Both the position numbers and the translations under genes were made by a program. The notes beneath the pieces were generated by a model. The model made no database searches, was not told the DNA's origin, and was given only the letters and a program-made list of their open reading frames with translations. A DNA stretch of 58,158 nt from Treponema sp. UBA7570 (GTDB lineage: Bacteria; Spirochaetota; Spirochaetia; Treponematales; Treponemataceae), in NCBI GenBank assembly GCA_002477955.1, contig DLLE01000056.1, positions 51,106 to 109,263 on the forward strand. Reading direction: 5' to 3'. This document shows positions 50,857-58,158 of the stretch, piece after piece (position 1 is the first letter of the stretch; each line of letters starts with the position of its first letter).

Positions 50857-51555
50857 CTATACAGAAATATATTTAGCAGAAACTTCATCTGTCAGTTCGT
50901 CTATAGAACCTTCTTTTACGCTGAGGCCTTTTTGGATAATCATAAAACGGTCTCCAATTCTGCGCGCAAAGTGAAGATTCTGCTCTACGATAATCAGAGG
51001 AATATTCTTCGCTTTTTGATACCGTTTGAGAATATCTGCAATTCCCATAACTATATTTGGCTGAATTCCTTCTGTCGGCTCATCAAGAATAAGAATTTTG
51101 GGATCGCTCATTAGCGCGCGGGCAATTGCAAGCTGCTGCTGCTGTCCGCCAGAAAGCACACCTCCTTTTCTTCGCAGATGCGGCGTCAAATCAGGAAAAT
51201 ATTCAAGAATTTCCTTCATTTTTGCCTCAAATTGAACTTTTTTATGTGCCACAGCCCCTAATTGCAAGTTTTCTTTAACTGTAAGCATAGGAATAATTTC
51301 ACGTCCCTGAGGAACATAGGCAATTCCCTTTTGAGAACGTTCATACGCCCGGCTCTTTGTTATATCGCTTCCGCCAAAATTTATTGAGCCGCAATCTACC
51401 GGCAAAAGTCCAATTATGCTTTTCATAAATGTTGTCTTTCCAACACCGTTTCTTCCAAGAATAAGGAATGTTTCTGCGCCTTCAATCTTTAAGGAGATTC
51501 CGTTCACAACCCGGCTCTTTCCGTAACTTACACATGCGTCTTTTACTTCAAGCAT
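50857..51555 (-). CDS. urtE: Branched-chain/urea-type ABC transporter ATPase, UrtE-like
   Basis: An ABC ATPase of 232 residues: LGRNGVGKTTFMKSI (Walker A), GGVLSGGQQQQLAIARAL (signature), ILILDEPTEGIQPNIV (Walker B) and the switch histidine replaced in VEQNLHFAR as usual for LivF/UrtE. The block YVPQGREIIPMLTVKENL and EPTEGIQPN are diagnostic of UrtE within the LivF branch. It probably powers import together with the UrtD-like ATPase. It begins 2 nt after the UrtD-like gene. The substrate is unproven. Confidence 0.82.
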   Translation of the reverse strand: MLEVKDACVSYGKSRVVNGISLKIEGAETFLILGRNGVGKTTFMKSIIGLLPVDCGSINFGGSDITKSRAYERSQKGIAYVPQGREIIPMLTVKENLQLGAVAHKKVQFEAKMKEILEYFPDLTPHLRRKGGVLSGGQQQQLAIARALMSDPKILILDEPTEGIQPNIVMGIADILKRYQKAKNIPLIIVEQNLHFARRIGDRFMIIQKGLSVKEGSIDELTDEVSAKYISV

Positions 51556-51557
51556 TT

Positions 51558-52430
51558 TTATTCTCCTCCTGTAGTTTTCTGGCCTGCAACTGCCTCTATA
51601 GAAACACCTGCCTTTTCAAGAAGCTGTGTCTGCATCTGTTTGACAATTTTTTCTTCAGCCGTTGGCTCTTTTTTATCAAGGTCGGCATCGTTTTTAAGAT
51701 AAACACGGACAACTTCCGGATTATTGGTAATTTCCTCGTAAGTGCCTTCTGCAAGAATCTCTCCATGATTTAAAACAGTGACTTTTTTTGCAATTTGCTT
51801 AACAAAATCTATGTCGTGCTCGATTACAAGAATAGTTTTTCCTTTCATAACATTGAGAATCATCTCGCCCGTCTTGTATGTTTCGTCCGCTGTCATTCCC
51901 GAAGTCGGCTCGTCAAGAAGAATAACCTTTGGATCCTGTGCCAAAACCATTCCCATTTCAAGCCATTGCCTCTGACCATGCGAAAGAGAAGAACTTATCA
52001 TGTCCCGGTAATCGTAGAGATTTATCTGCTTTAAAATGCCATTGATTTTTTCGACAATTTGCGGCGTGCGTCTGTAGGTGAATGTTTTTATAAGCGACGA
52101 ATAACCGCGAAGAGCAACTTCTATGTTCTCAAAGACAGTCATGTTCGCAAAAATATTCGGTCCTTGAAATTTGCGCCCGATTCTGTAAGTTTCAGCGATT
52201 TTATAGGGCGGTTCTCCTGTTATATCGTGTCCGTCAAGGAGAATCTGCCCTTCTGTCGGTCTTGTCTTGCCGGTAATCATATCCATTATTGTGGTTTTTC
52301 CGGCACCGTTCGGTCCAATAAGCACGCGAAGTTCTCCTTTTTCAATCTTGAGATTGACTTTATTGACAGCCCGGAATCCTGAAAAAACAACTGAAACATC
52401 TCTCAATTCAAGGTATGAAGCCATTGTCAT
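51558..52430 (-). CDS. urtD: Branched-chain/urea-type ABC transporter ATPase, UrtD-like
   Basis: An ABC ATPase of 290 residues. Walker A is IGPNGAGKTTIMDMI, the signature SSSLSHGQRQWLEMGMVLAQ, Walker B VILLDEPTSGMTADETY and switch IEHDIDFVKQIA. SHGQRQWLEMG plus SGMTADET is the pattern of UrtD rather than LivG. A C-terminal extension of about 35 residues (EEKIVKQMQTQLLEKAGVSI) is unusual. Its start codon and GGAGG site lie at one end of a ~118-bp structured repeat that separates it from the UrtC-like gene. Confidence 0.82.
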   Translation of the reverse strand: MTMASYLELRDVSVVFSGFRAVNKVNLKIEKGELRVLIGPNGAGKTTIMDMITGKTRPTEGQILLDGHDITGEPPYKIAETYRIGRKFQGPNIFANMTVFENIEVALRGYSSLIKTFTYRRTPQIVEKINGILKQINLYDYRDMISSSLSHGQRQWLEMGMVLAQDPKVILLDEPTSGMTADETYKTGEMILNVMKGKTILVIEHDIDFVKQIAKKVTVLNHGEILAEGTYEEITNNPEVVRVYLKNDADLDKKEPTAEEKIVKQMQTQLLEKAGVSIEAVAGQKTTGGE

Positions 52431-52548
52431 GCCTCCTTCTAAAACTCCGCGTTAGCGGCGAGCTACGGATGGCGAGAATCACAGCTTGAGAAAGCAACGC
52501 TTGAGCAAACTGTGATGATAAAAATTACAAGGACGTAATCTTTATCAT
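52431..52548 (-). repeat. Structured ~118-bp repeat R1 on the urtD start site
   Basis: It is about 90 percent identical by eye to R2 (54537-54655) in the same orientation. Read on the minus strand it contains GATTACGTCCTTGTAAT (small stem), a long stem ATCACAGTTTG / CAAGCTGTGAT with an inner AAGC-GTT-GCTT stem, and a third weak stem. Its two ends both read GGAGGCATGA, once in the last codons of the UrtC-like gene and once as the real ribosome site and ATG of the UrtD-like gene. The frame that opens at its first ATG stops after seven codons. Confidence 0.85.
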
Positions 52549-53651
52549 GCCTCCTGTTTTTGCTGCGAGATTACTTTTGCAATTCGACGGTTATACTGAA
52601 TATCCTGCAAAGTTCCAACAATTCCTTTTGGCAAAAAATAAACGATAAGAATAAGGACAGCGCCAAGCACAAGCTGCCACATATTGCCAAAACTTTCAGA
52701 AAGCTTTGACTGCAAAAAACTTACAAGAAGTGCGCCAGCCATTGCCCCCGTCAGGTTTCCACGTCCACCGACTGCAAGCCAAACAAGAACCATCGTTGAA
52801 AAGCTGACGCCGGCCGCCTCAATAGAAATAAACGACGTCATTGGAAGATAGACCATTCCGGCAAAACCTGCAAAAAACGCTGCTATTGTAAAGACCGCAA
52901 TCTTAAACACCGCAGGATTGTATCCGAGAAACTGAAGCCGGGCCTCGTTGTCGCGGACAGATTTTATTACACTGCCAAAACGAGCCTTTGTAATAAGACG
53001 GCAAAGAACATAAACTGCCACAAGCGCAGCAAGACCGATATAATACCAGCCCGTAATCGTTATAGGTCTGCCGAAAAATTTTATTTTGTCGAGTCCTCCT
53101 GCAATCCCGTTGATTCCGGAAGAGCCGCCGGTGTACATCTGCTTTGTAGCAAGAAGAAGTTCAAACAAAGCCGCAAGCGCAAGAGTTATCAAATTATAGA
53201 AAACTCCTTTAATCTTGCTGTAGAAAATAAAAAGCCCAAGAATAAAGGCAACTGCCGAAGGAACCAAAAGTCCCATCAAAAAAGCAAACGGAATATTCTG
53301 CAAAGGCTTATATAATAGAGGAATCTGCGTTAGTCCGCCAAATTCCATGAATGCAGGAAGCCCGTTCTGGCACGAGAGAGAGATTCCCAATACATATCCG
53401 CCAAGCCCAAAAAAGAGCGCAAATCCAAGGTTCATCAATCCGGCATATCCCCAAAGAATATCAAGCGCAAGCGCAAAAATCATATAGGAGATAAATTTTC
53501 CGAACACCAGCTGGCTGTACATTGAACTAAAAAGCGGAATAAAAATAAGAAGCGCAAATATTCCATAAGCAATCCACTTTTCAACGCTTACAGATTTTAC
53601 AGAAGACAAACCTGGCGTCTTCAGTTTTTCAATTTTTTCATCAAAACTCAT
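52545..53651 (-). CDS. urtC: Branched-chain/urea-type ABC transporter permease, UrtC-like
   Basis: A multi-pass inner-membrane permease of 368 residues with about ten helices. WGYAGLMNLGFALFFGLGGY, the aromatic insert LPAFMEFGGLTQIPLLYKP, FGSVIKSVRDNEARLQFLGY (the EAA-like cytoplasmic loop) and WLAVGGRGNLTGAMAGALLV follow UrtC. The 3' end codes for SQQKQEA and its last bases GGAGGCATGA also form one border of repeat R1. It follows the UrtB-like gene by 12 nt. Confidence 0.82.
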   Translation of the reverse strand: MSFDEKIEKLKTPGLSSVKSVSVEKWIAYGIFALLIFIPLFSSMYSQLVFGKFISYMIFALALDILWGYAGLMNLGFALFFGLGGYVLGISLSCQNGLPAFMEFGGLTQIPLLYKPLQNIPFAFLMGLLVPSAVAFILGLFIFYSKIKGVFYNLITLALAALFELLLATKQMYTGGSSGINGIAGGLDKIKFFGRPITITGWYYIGLAALVAVYVLCRLITKARFGSVIKSVRDNEARLQFLGYNPAVFKIAVFTIAAFFAGFAGMVYLPMTSFISIEAAGVSFSTMVLVWLAVGGRGNLTGAMAGALLVSFLQSKLSESFGNMWQLVLGAVLILIVYFLPKGIVGTLQDIQYNRRIAKVISQQKQEA

Positions 53652-53663
53652 AATTCACCTCAC

Positions 53664-54536
53664 CTATCTTTTTTCCTTTGAAGAAAACAGACCGTTCGGC
53701 CGGAAACGTACAATCACAATTATCACAACAAAAATTAAAAGCTTTGAGACAATCTGGCTCATATATCCCGACATAATTGTGATTGATTCATTGATTACAA
53801 ATGAACTTGCAAATGATCCTATTATTGAATTAAGTCCTCCGAGAATTACGACAAGAAAACCGTCAACATTGAACGCCGGTCCCATTCCAGGAAAAACGCT
53901 CTTTATCGGAGCAATCAACGCACCAGAAAAACCTGCAAGAGCAGCACCATAGCCAAATGTAAACATATTTATCCGTGCAACATTGATTCCAAGGCACTGC
54001 GTCATATCGCGGTTTTGTGTAATTGCGCGGAGTTGCATTCCAAACGAAGTTTTATAAAAAAGAACAAGCGTAAGCGCAAGCACAACCAAGGCCATTAAAA
54101 TCAAAATAAGGTTGTAATACGGAATAGAAACTCCAAGAACTGTAATCTGTCCACGCAACGGAACTTCCAGCGTCTGGCTTTCCGGTCCAAAAATCATTCG
54201 TACAATCTGCTGAATTATATATTCAAGTGCGAACGTAACAAGCAGAGTTTCTGCAACTTTTCCGTAAAGTTTTTTAATAACCGCCTGCTCAATTATTATT
54301 CCGACAAATCCAGTTATGAGGGCTGCAAGAATGCATGCGAGTGCAAACGGAATATGCAGCGCATTAACGCTTATACAGGCCGTATAAGCTCCAATCATTA
54401 TGAACTCTCCGTGTGCATTGTTGACAACGTCCATCATTCCAAAAATGATTACAAGCCCGATTGTCGTAAGAAACAAAACCGATGAGTTACTGATTCCGTT
54501 CAATAGCTGTTGTAAGAAAAGGCTCATCTGTATCAT
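53664..54536 (-). CDS. urtB: Branched-chain/urea-type ABC transporter permease, UrtB-like
   Basis: An inner-membrane permease of 290 residues with about eight helices. GLVIIFGMMDVVNNAHGEFI near the start, ALEYIIQQIVRMIFGPESQ, RAITQNRDMTQCLGINVARI (EAA loop) and NVDGFLVVILGGLNSIIGS match the LivH/UrtB branch, with AITQNRDM the urea/amide-type version. Its start codon and GGAGG site lie at the end of repeat R2 in an ATGA overlap with a 40-codon frame inside the repeat. Confidence 0.82.
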   Translation of the reverse strand: MIQMSLFLQQLLNGISNSSVLFLTTIGLVIIFGMMDVVNNAHGEFIMIGAYTACISVNALHIPFALACILAALITGFVGIIIEQAVIKKLYGKVAETLLVTFALEYIIQQIVRMIFGPESQTLEVPLRGQITVLGVSIPYYNLILILMALVVLALTLVLFYKTSFGMQLRAITQNRDMTQCLGINVARINMFTFGYGAALAGFSGALIAPIKSVFPGMGPAFNVDGFLVVILGGLNSIIGSFASSFVINESITIMSGYMSQIVSKLLIFVVIIVIVRFRPNGLFSSKEKR

Positions 54537-54655
54537 GCCTCCTTATAAAATTCCGCGTTAGAGGCGAGCCACGGATGGCGAGAATCACAGTTTGTGAAAG
54601 CATCGCTTGAGCAAACTGTGATGATAAAAATTACAAGGATGTAATTTTTTATCAT
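54533..54655 (-). CDS. Possible 40-residue frame inside repeat R2
   Basis: It starts at an ATG with a good GGAGGC site, has a hydrophobic, signal-like beginning (MIKNYILVIFIITVCSS) and stops in ATGA on the urtB start codon, which suggests translational coupling. The equivalent frame in the sister repeat R1 is broken by a one-base difference. It may simply be the repeat read as protein. Confidence 0.3.
   Translation of the reverse strand: MIKNYILVIFIITVCSSDAFTNCDSRHPWLASNAEFYKEA
54537..54655 (-). repeat. Structured ~119-bp repeat R2 on the urtB start site
   Basis: The sister of R1. The small stem is ATTACA-TCCT-TGTAAT, and the long stem is ATCACAGTTTG / CAAACTGTGAT with an inner AAGC-GAT-GCTT stem. 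Differences from R1 in the long stem turn an A:T pair into a G:U pair, keeping the fold. Both ends carry AAGGAGGCATGATA. The 54656-54756 stretch upstream of it on the transcript holds a GC-rich part without a clear gene. Confidence 0.85.
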
Positions 54656-54756
54656 GCCTCCTTTTTGTGTTAAAAACTCATCAACTGACTGTGCGCCGCG
54701 GCAGTTTTCCGTCATTGTCCACCGCGACGACAGATTTTTTCTTCAATTTTATTCCG

Positions 54757-55926
54757 TTATTCAGGAATCGGAGCTACAAGTCCGTCACTTTTTGCAAGAA
54801 TCTTGTAAGACAAATCATCCTGAACCTGGCCAATATAAGTATTAAGCCAGCAGTGATGGTTTTTCTCGTCCATTTTTATCTTTCCTCCAGGTGAATCAAT
54901 TTCAACACCTGCAGCCGCGGCAATAATATCCTGCGCCGAAAGCGACTGCGCATTTTCTATTGCTTTTGCAAGAATGTAGATTCCGTGATAAGCACCTTCT
55001 GCGCTGTTTGTAACTGTTGTTGTCGTTCCAAAAAGCTTCTGATATTTTTCAACAAAAAGCTTGCTTTCTGGCGTATCAAGAGAATTAAAATAGTCGAACG
55101 AAGCATAGTTTCCGACCGCTGCGGAACCTACAGCCTTAATTGCTGACTCGTGTGACGAAATTGAACAAAGAGGAACTTTTTTTGGATCCATTCCATATTG
55201 AACATAGTCCTTGTAGAATGGAACATTTGAGTTGCCTGCTACACCGGAGAATACGCAATCTGCGCCAGAAGCCTTAATTCTGTTTACAACAGAAGAAAAG
55301 TCTGTTTCGTTTGTAGGTGTATATTCTTCTCCAACAATTTGTCCGCCAAATTTTGCAATATATTCCTTTGCAAAGGCGATTGTCTTGCGTGGAAATTCAT
55401 AATCCGATCCAACAATATAGATTTTCGGACCGAGATTTTTTATCATCCACGGAATAAATGCCGCAACCTGCTGGTTTGGACAAGTGTTTGTGTAAAGAAG
55501 GTTCTTTGAAGGTTTTTCGCCCTCATAATAAGTATTATAAACAAGAACGCTATTGTATTTTTCAATCGTAGGAATTACTGCAAGACGCGTATTAGATGCA
55601 TTTGTTCCAACAATAGCAGTAACGCCATCTTTCAAAATCATCTGCTGAGCCTTTTCCGCTGCCATAGCCGGGTCTGAACCGTAGTCAACATACAAAGGTT
55701 CAATCTGCATTCCTTTTACGCCGCCAGCCGCATTGATTTCGTCTATCGCCATTTTAGCCGCATTCTGCATAGGCGTTTCAGAAAGACTGAAATTTCCAGT
55801 CGTGCTGTAGAGAATTCCAATCTTAACTGTTTTTGCAGAACTCTTTTTTTCTCCGCAAGAAAAAAATCCAAAAACAGCCGCAAGGACTGCTAAAACCTCA
55901 AGTGATTTTTTAAAGACTTTTTTCAT
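54757..55926 (-). CDS. urtA: Lipoprotein substrate-binding protein of a urea/short-chain-amide-type ABC importer
   Basis: A lipobox (AVFGFFSC) is followed by a type I periplasmic binding fold of the UrtA/AmiC/FmdD branch: KIGILYSTTGNFSLSETPM, YEGEKPSKNLLYTNTCPNQQ, GSDYEFPRKT, GVAGNSNVPFYKDY and MDEKNHHCWLNTYIGQVQ. These blocks are shared with urea and amide binding proteins, not with LivJ/LivK. The 389-residue length fits. The natural ligand is not determinable by eye; the neighbouring amidohydrolase suggests a ureido compound, and the absence of urease weakens simple urea use. It heads the importer genes, with GGAGGT before the ATG. Confidence 0.85.
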   Translation of the reverse strand: MKKVFKKSLEVLAVLAAVFGFFSCGEKKSSAKTVKIGILYSTTGNFSLSETPMQNAAKMAIDEINAAGGVKGMQIEPLYVDYGSDPAMAAEKAQQMILKDGVTAIVGTNASNTRLAVIPTIEKYNSVLVYNTYYEGEKPSKNLLYTNTCPNQQVAAFIPWMIKNLGPKIYIVGSDYEFPRKTIAFAKEYIAKFGGQIVGEEYTPTNETDFSSVVNRIKASGADCVFSGVAGNSNVPFYKDYVQYGMDPKKVPLCSISSHESAIKAVGSAAVGNYASFDYFNSLDTPESKLFVEKYQKLFGTTTTVTNSAEGAYHGIYILAKAIENAQSLSAQDIIAAAAGVEIDSPGGKIKMDEKNHHCWLNTYIGQVQDDLSYKILAKSDGLVAPIPE

Positions 55927-55950
55927 AATTATGCACCTCCATAGATGAAC

Positions 55951-55998
55951 AAAAAAAGGCGGCCCAATCCATCTTCTACGATGAATAGAACCGCCTTT
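55951..55998 (-). terminator. Terminator-like hairpin in the urtA leader
   Basis: On the minus strand AAAGGCGG (55991-55998 in plus CCGCCTTT) pairs with CCGCCTTT (55955-55962 in plus AAAGGCGG) and is followed by a T-run. An inner stem TTCATC / GATGGA presents a 6-nt loop GTAGAA. It lies between a possible TATACT -10 box at 56019-56024 and the urtA ribosome site, so it could end the amidase transcript, or act as an attenuator. Confidence 0.65.
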
Positions 55999-56018
55999 GA
56001 TTCATAAAAATTAAACTT

Positions 56019-56024
56019 AGTATA
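56019..56024 (-). promoter_or_regulatory. Possible -10 box of the urt operon
   Basis: TATACT on the minus strand, with TTTTAT 17 nt upstream as a weak -35. Transcription would begin near 56012, so the leader would include the hairpin at 55951-55998. Confidence 0.4.
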
Positions 56025-56103
56025 CAGACATTGCTCCAGACATAAAAATCTTATTTGCACAAATTTTAATTTTTTTTTCGTGCATTTTAACTATATGCCT
56101 GCA

Positions 56104-56958
56104 TTATTTTTCTGTAACATTTTTGCATTCAACAAGCGAATAAACGTCTTTTCTCCGGGCAGAGAGAATTTTATACTGATTTCGGAAATCATCAACCTGT
56201 TCAAGCTGCAAATCGCACAAAAGAATATTTTCTTTTTCGTCCAGTTGAGCAAGAATTTTTCCAAATGGGTCAACAAAAAGCGAATGTCCCCACGCAACAT
56301 AACCAGCATTTTCGTCACGGGCAGGAGAACATCCTGCCATAAAAACCTGATTGTCGGTTGCACGTGCACGGAACATAATATCCCACCAGGCAGGACCGCT
56401 CGTCATATTGAATGCTGCAGGAACAACAATCAGTTTTGCACCCTTGTCAACCATAAGCCGCGCCAATTCAGGAAATCGAATGTCAAAGCAAATCATAAGT
56501 CCGATTTTGCCGAATTCTGTGTCGAATACTGTTACGTTTTTTCCTGGACTTAAAGTCTCGCTTTCATAAAACCGCGCCGAAGGAATATCGCAGTCAAACA
56601 AGTGCATTTTTCGATGCTTTGCAATCTGTTTTCCGGTTCGGTCAAAAACATAGGAAGTATTGTAGATTTTTTCTACGCGGTTGCCATTTTCTTCACTTAT
56701 TTCTAGTTCAGGCATTGAGCCAGCCACAAGATAGATTTTATTTTTTCTTGCAGCAGCGCTCAATTTTTGCCAGTTCTTTCCGCCATCTTCCTGAGCATAG
56801 ACAGGAAAATTTGACGCCTTGTAAGGACAGGAAAACATTTCCGGCAAAACAACAAAATCAGCACTAGAATCACTTGCTTTTTCGATTTGTTCCAGCGCAA
56901 TTTCGATATTGTCATCATTGGAACTTTTTCCTTTCATCTGAATCAGCGCGATTTTCAT
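56104..56958 (-). CDS. Carbon-nitrogen hydrolase, Nit2/omega-amidase type
   Basis: The Glu-Lys-Cys triad of the nitrilase superfamily is complete: glutamate in VVLPEMFSCPY, lysine in AKHRKMHLFD and cysteine in LMICFDIRFPELARL. RKMHLFDCDIPSARFYES is the pattern of Nit2-type omega-amidases, which hydrolyse alpha-ketoglutaramate and 2-oxosuccinamate, rather than of nitrilases or beta-ureidopropionases. The length of 284 residues is normal. It overlaps the alcohol dehydrogenase stop in TAATG with GAGGA upstream, so both form one operon that ends before the urt genes. A role in recovering ammonia from amides is likely. Confidence 0.88.
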   Translation of the reverse strand: MKIALIQMKGKSSNDDNIEIALEQIEKASDSSADFVVLPEMFSCPYKASNFPVYAQEDGGKNWQKLSAAARKNKIYLVAGSMPELEISEENGNRVEKIYNTSYVFDRTGKQIAKHRKMHLFDCDIPSARFYESETLSPGKNVTVFDTEFGKIGLMICFDIRFPELARLMVDKGAKLIVVPAAFNMTSGPAWWDIMFRARATDNQVFMAGCSPARDENAGYVAWGHSLFVDPFGKILAQLDEKENILLCDLQLEQVDDFRNQYKILSARRKDVYSLVECKNVTEK

Positions 56959-58115
56959 TATTTTTTCCTCAAAATCTCATAAACCGCAATCTGCTCTTCT
57001 TTTGAAAGAACTTTGTAGCAGTTTGCAGGTGAACCAGACGCAACGGAATCTGACGCCATTTTTTCTTCTTTTTGAGCAAATTTTTGAAGATCAAGACCGT
57101 ATTCACGAAGAGTTGGAACATTCAAGGATTTTGTAAATTCCTCAAGTTTTTCAAGAAATTTTTCAGAGGCAATTTTCGGTTCCTCTCCGTCATGAGCCGC
57201 TCCAACCAATACGGCAAGTTCTGCAAAACGTGAATATGCTCCAGGAAGCACAGCGCGCAGACATTCAACCAAAAGCATAGCATTTGATATTCCATGCGGA
57301 ACATGAAAAACCGCTCCAATCGGACGGCTCATTCCGTGAACAATCGTTGTAGGACTAGTATTTATTGCAACTCCAGCCTCGTAAGCGGCAATGCTCATAT
57401 TTTCGCGGGCAACCTTGTCCGTACCGTCCTTTACAGCGACTGGAAGATATTTGAAAATTCTCTTAATCGCATCAAGACAGTACAAATCCGTAACTGGAGT
57501 ATGTTTTACACAAGTATAGCTTTCAATCGCATGCGTGAGCGCATCCATTCCTGTGGCCAGTGTGATTGAAGAAGGAGAAGAAAGAGTATATGTGTAATCA
57601 ACAACAGCGATTTTTGGAAGAAGCGCGTCGCCTTTTATTAAGAGTTTTGAATCTGTCGCTGTTTCTGTAAATACGACATATTTTGTCACTTCGGAGCCAG
57701 TTCCAGCGGTTGTAGGAATCAACACAAGCGGCGCAAAATCCCCGGACATCTCCTTTCCTTTGTAGTCGCCAAGTTTTCCTGGAAGAACAGCCATAGCCGC
57801 AATTGCCTTTGCGCTGTCGAGAGGTGTTCCTCCGCCAAGCCCAACAATAAAATCGCACTTTTCTTTCTTAAAAACCTCGACCCCGGCATAAATCATCAAA
57901 TCCGTAGGCTCTCCAGGAAGATCGTTATAGATAACGCTGTCAATTCCCTGTTCTTTGAGCACATTCTGAACCTGAGCGGCAAGCCCGGTCTTTGTAATTA
58001 TTTTTCCGGTTACAATCAAAGCTTTGTTTCCAAAAGACTTGAAATAAGGCGCAGCGACTTTTAACGCTCCTTCGCCCATTACAGTCCTTGGCGCTGTCGT
58101 AAAATTAAATACCAT
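56958..58115 (-). CDS. Iron-containing alcohol dehydrogenase
   Basis: A type III metal-dependent dehydrogenase of 385 residues. GLGGGTPLDSAKAIAAMA is the nucleotide-binding block, PTTAGTGSEVTKYVVF follows, and the metal ligands lie in TGMDALTHAIESYTC (Asp/His) and MSRPIGAVFHVPHGISNAML (His residues). The family covers 1,3-propanediol, lactaldehyde, butanol and other dehydrogenases; the specific alcohol cannot be set. GGGAG lies before the ATG, and only 43 nt of window remain upstream. It is followed by the amidase gene with coupled translation. Confidence 0.92.
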   Translation of the reverse strand: MVFNFTTAPRTVMGEGALKVAAPYFKSFGNKALIVTGKIITKTGLAAQVQNVLKEQGIDSVIYNDLPGEPTDLMIYAGVEVFKKEKCDFIVGLGGGTPLDSAKAIAAMAVLPGKLGDYKGKEMSGDFAPLVLIPTTAGTGSEVTKYVVFTETATDSKLLIKGDALLPKIAVVDYTYTLSSPSSITLATGMDALTHAIESYTCVKHTPVTDLYCLDAIKRIFKYLPVAVKDGTDKVARENMSIAAYEAGVAINTSPTTIVHGMSRPIGAVFHVPHGISNAMLLVECLRAVLPGAYSRFAELAVLVGAAHDGEEPKIASEKFLEKLEEFTKSLNVPTLREYGLDLQKFAQKEEKMASDSVASGSPANCYKVLSKEEQIAVYEILRKK

Positions 58116-58158
58116 GGATTTCTCCCATAAAAAGTCAAGATTAAAACTTCAGTTCTAG

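Noticed and set aside
54656..54756. Gene fragment between urtA and repeat R2
   Set aside because: A short frame reads into the repeat, but without a ribosome site or recognisable sequence it cannot be supported.
50857..55926. Standard branched-chain amino acid (Liv) transporter
   Set aside because: The binding protein and the ATPase motifs (SHGQRQWLEMG, EPTEGIQPN, YEGEKPSKN) follow the urea/amide branch instead; amino acid transport is still not excluded.
55951..55998. Complete ANTAR double-hairpin target in the urtA leader
   Set aside because: Only one hairpin is present and its 6-nt loop GTAGAA lacks the A at position 1, so a proven ANTAR site cannot be claimed.
1..58158. CRISPR array
   Set aside because: No set of regularly spaced identical repeats of 25-40 nt was seen; the repeats present are dispersed or flank start codons.

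Overview
The window looks like a chromosomal segment of a host-associated spirochete of the genus Treponema. The reasoning rests on gene content: a FabV/Ter-type enoyl-CoA reductase of the kind known from T. denticola, many lipoproteins with spirochete-style lipoboxes, A+T-rich intergenic DNA, a clade II PurL, an omptin-like outer membrane protein, and a surface pectate lyase that suggests a gut or rumen plant-fibre niche. No species can be assigned from the sequence alone.

Layout. 0-12.3 kb is mostly housekeeping: MnmA, a YD-repeat secreted protein, an IlvY-type regulator, a secreted esterase, phosphatidylserine decarboxylase, a ModF-like double ATPase, a membrane TPR/Mrr-like protein, an aminotransferase with an Lrp regulator, and HisG-HisB. 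12.4-14.7 kb is an accessory island with three minus-strand mini-proteins, a RadC-like JAMM protein, a membrane protein and an unknown small protein. 14.7-22.6 kb holds ArfB and a four-gene minus-strand surface operon (two large FN3 lipoproteins, a small lipoprotein, a beta-rich exported protein) whose first gene has a G9 tract. 22.8-25.1 kb has initiator tRNA, PrsW, MetY and tRNA-Ala. 25.4-36.8 kb has glutamine synthetase with an ANTAR regulator, RlmL-like methyltransferase/TetR/YkgJ, FabV, an RluA-type synthase with the omptin homologue, and two tandem CNNM/CorC proteins. 38-44 kb is PurL and ProB-ProC. 44-46 kb is the pectate lyase lipoprotein with a G8 tract.

46.3-58.1 kb is a nitrogen-scavenging district. 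A plus-strand operon (D-amino acid aminotransferase, DUF4392 D-glutamate cyclase, PxpA 5-oxoprolinase subunit) reads as a D-glutamate to 5-oxoproline to glutamate route and has a palindromic operator. It converges on a minus-strand operon for a urea/short-chain-amide-type ABC importer (UrtABCDE-like), a cytidylate-kinase-like protein and an N-carbamoyl amino acid/allantoate-type amidohydrolase, preceded by a Nit2-type amidase and an iron alcohol dehydrogenase. No urease is present.

Three cross-cutting signals deserve attention. (1) Nine genes have a good -10 box 6-9 nt before the ATG and no Shine-Dalgarno sequence, implying leaderless transcripts. (2) Two near-identical ~118-bp structured repeats sit exactly on the ribosome-binding site/start codon of two urt genes, each duplicating that signal. 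(3) A GC-rich dispersed intergenic repeat occurs in about seven diverged copies.
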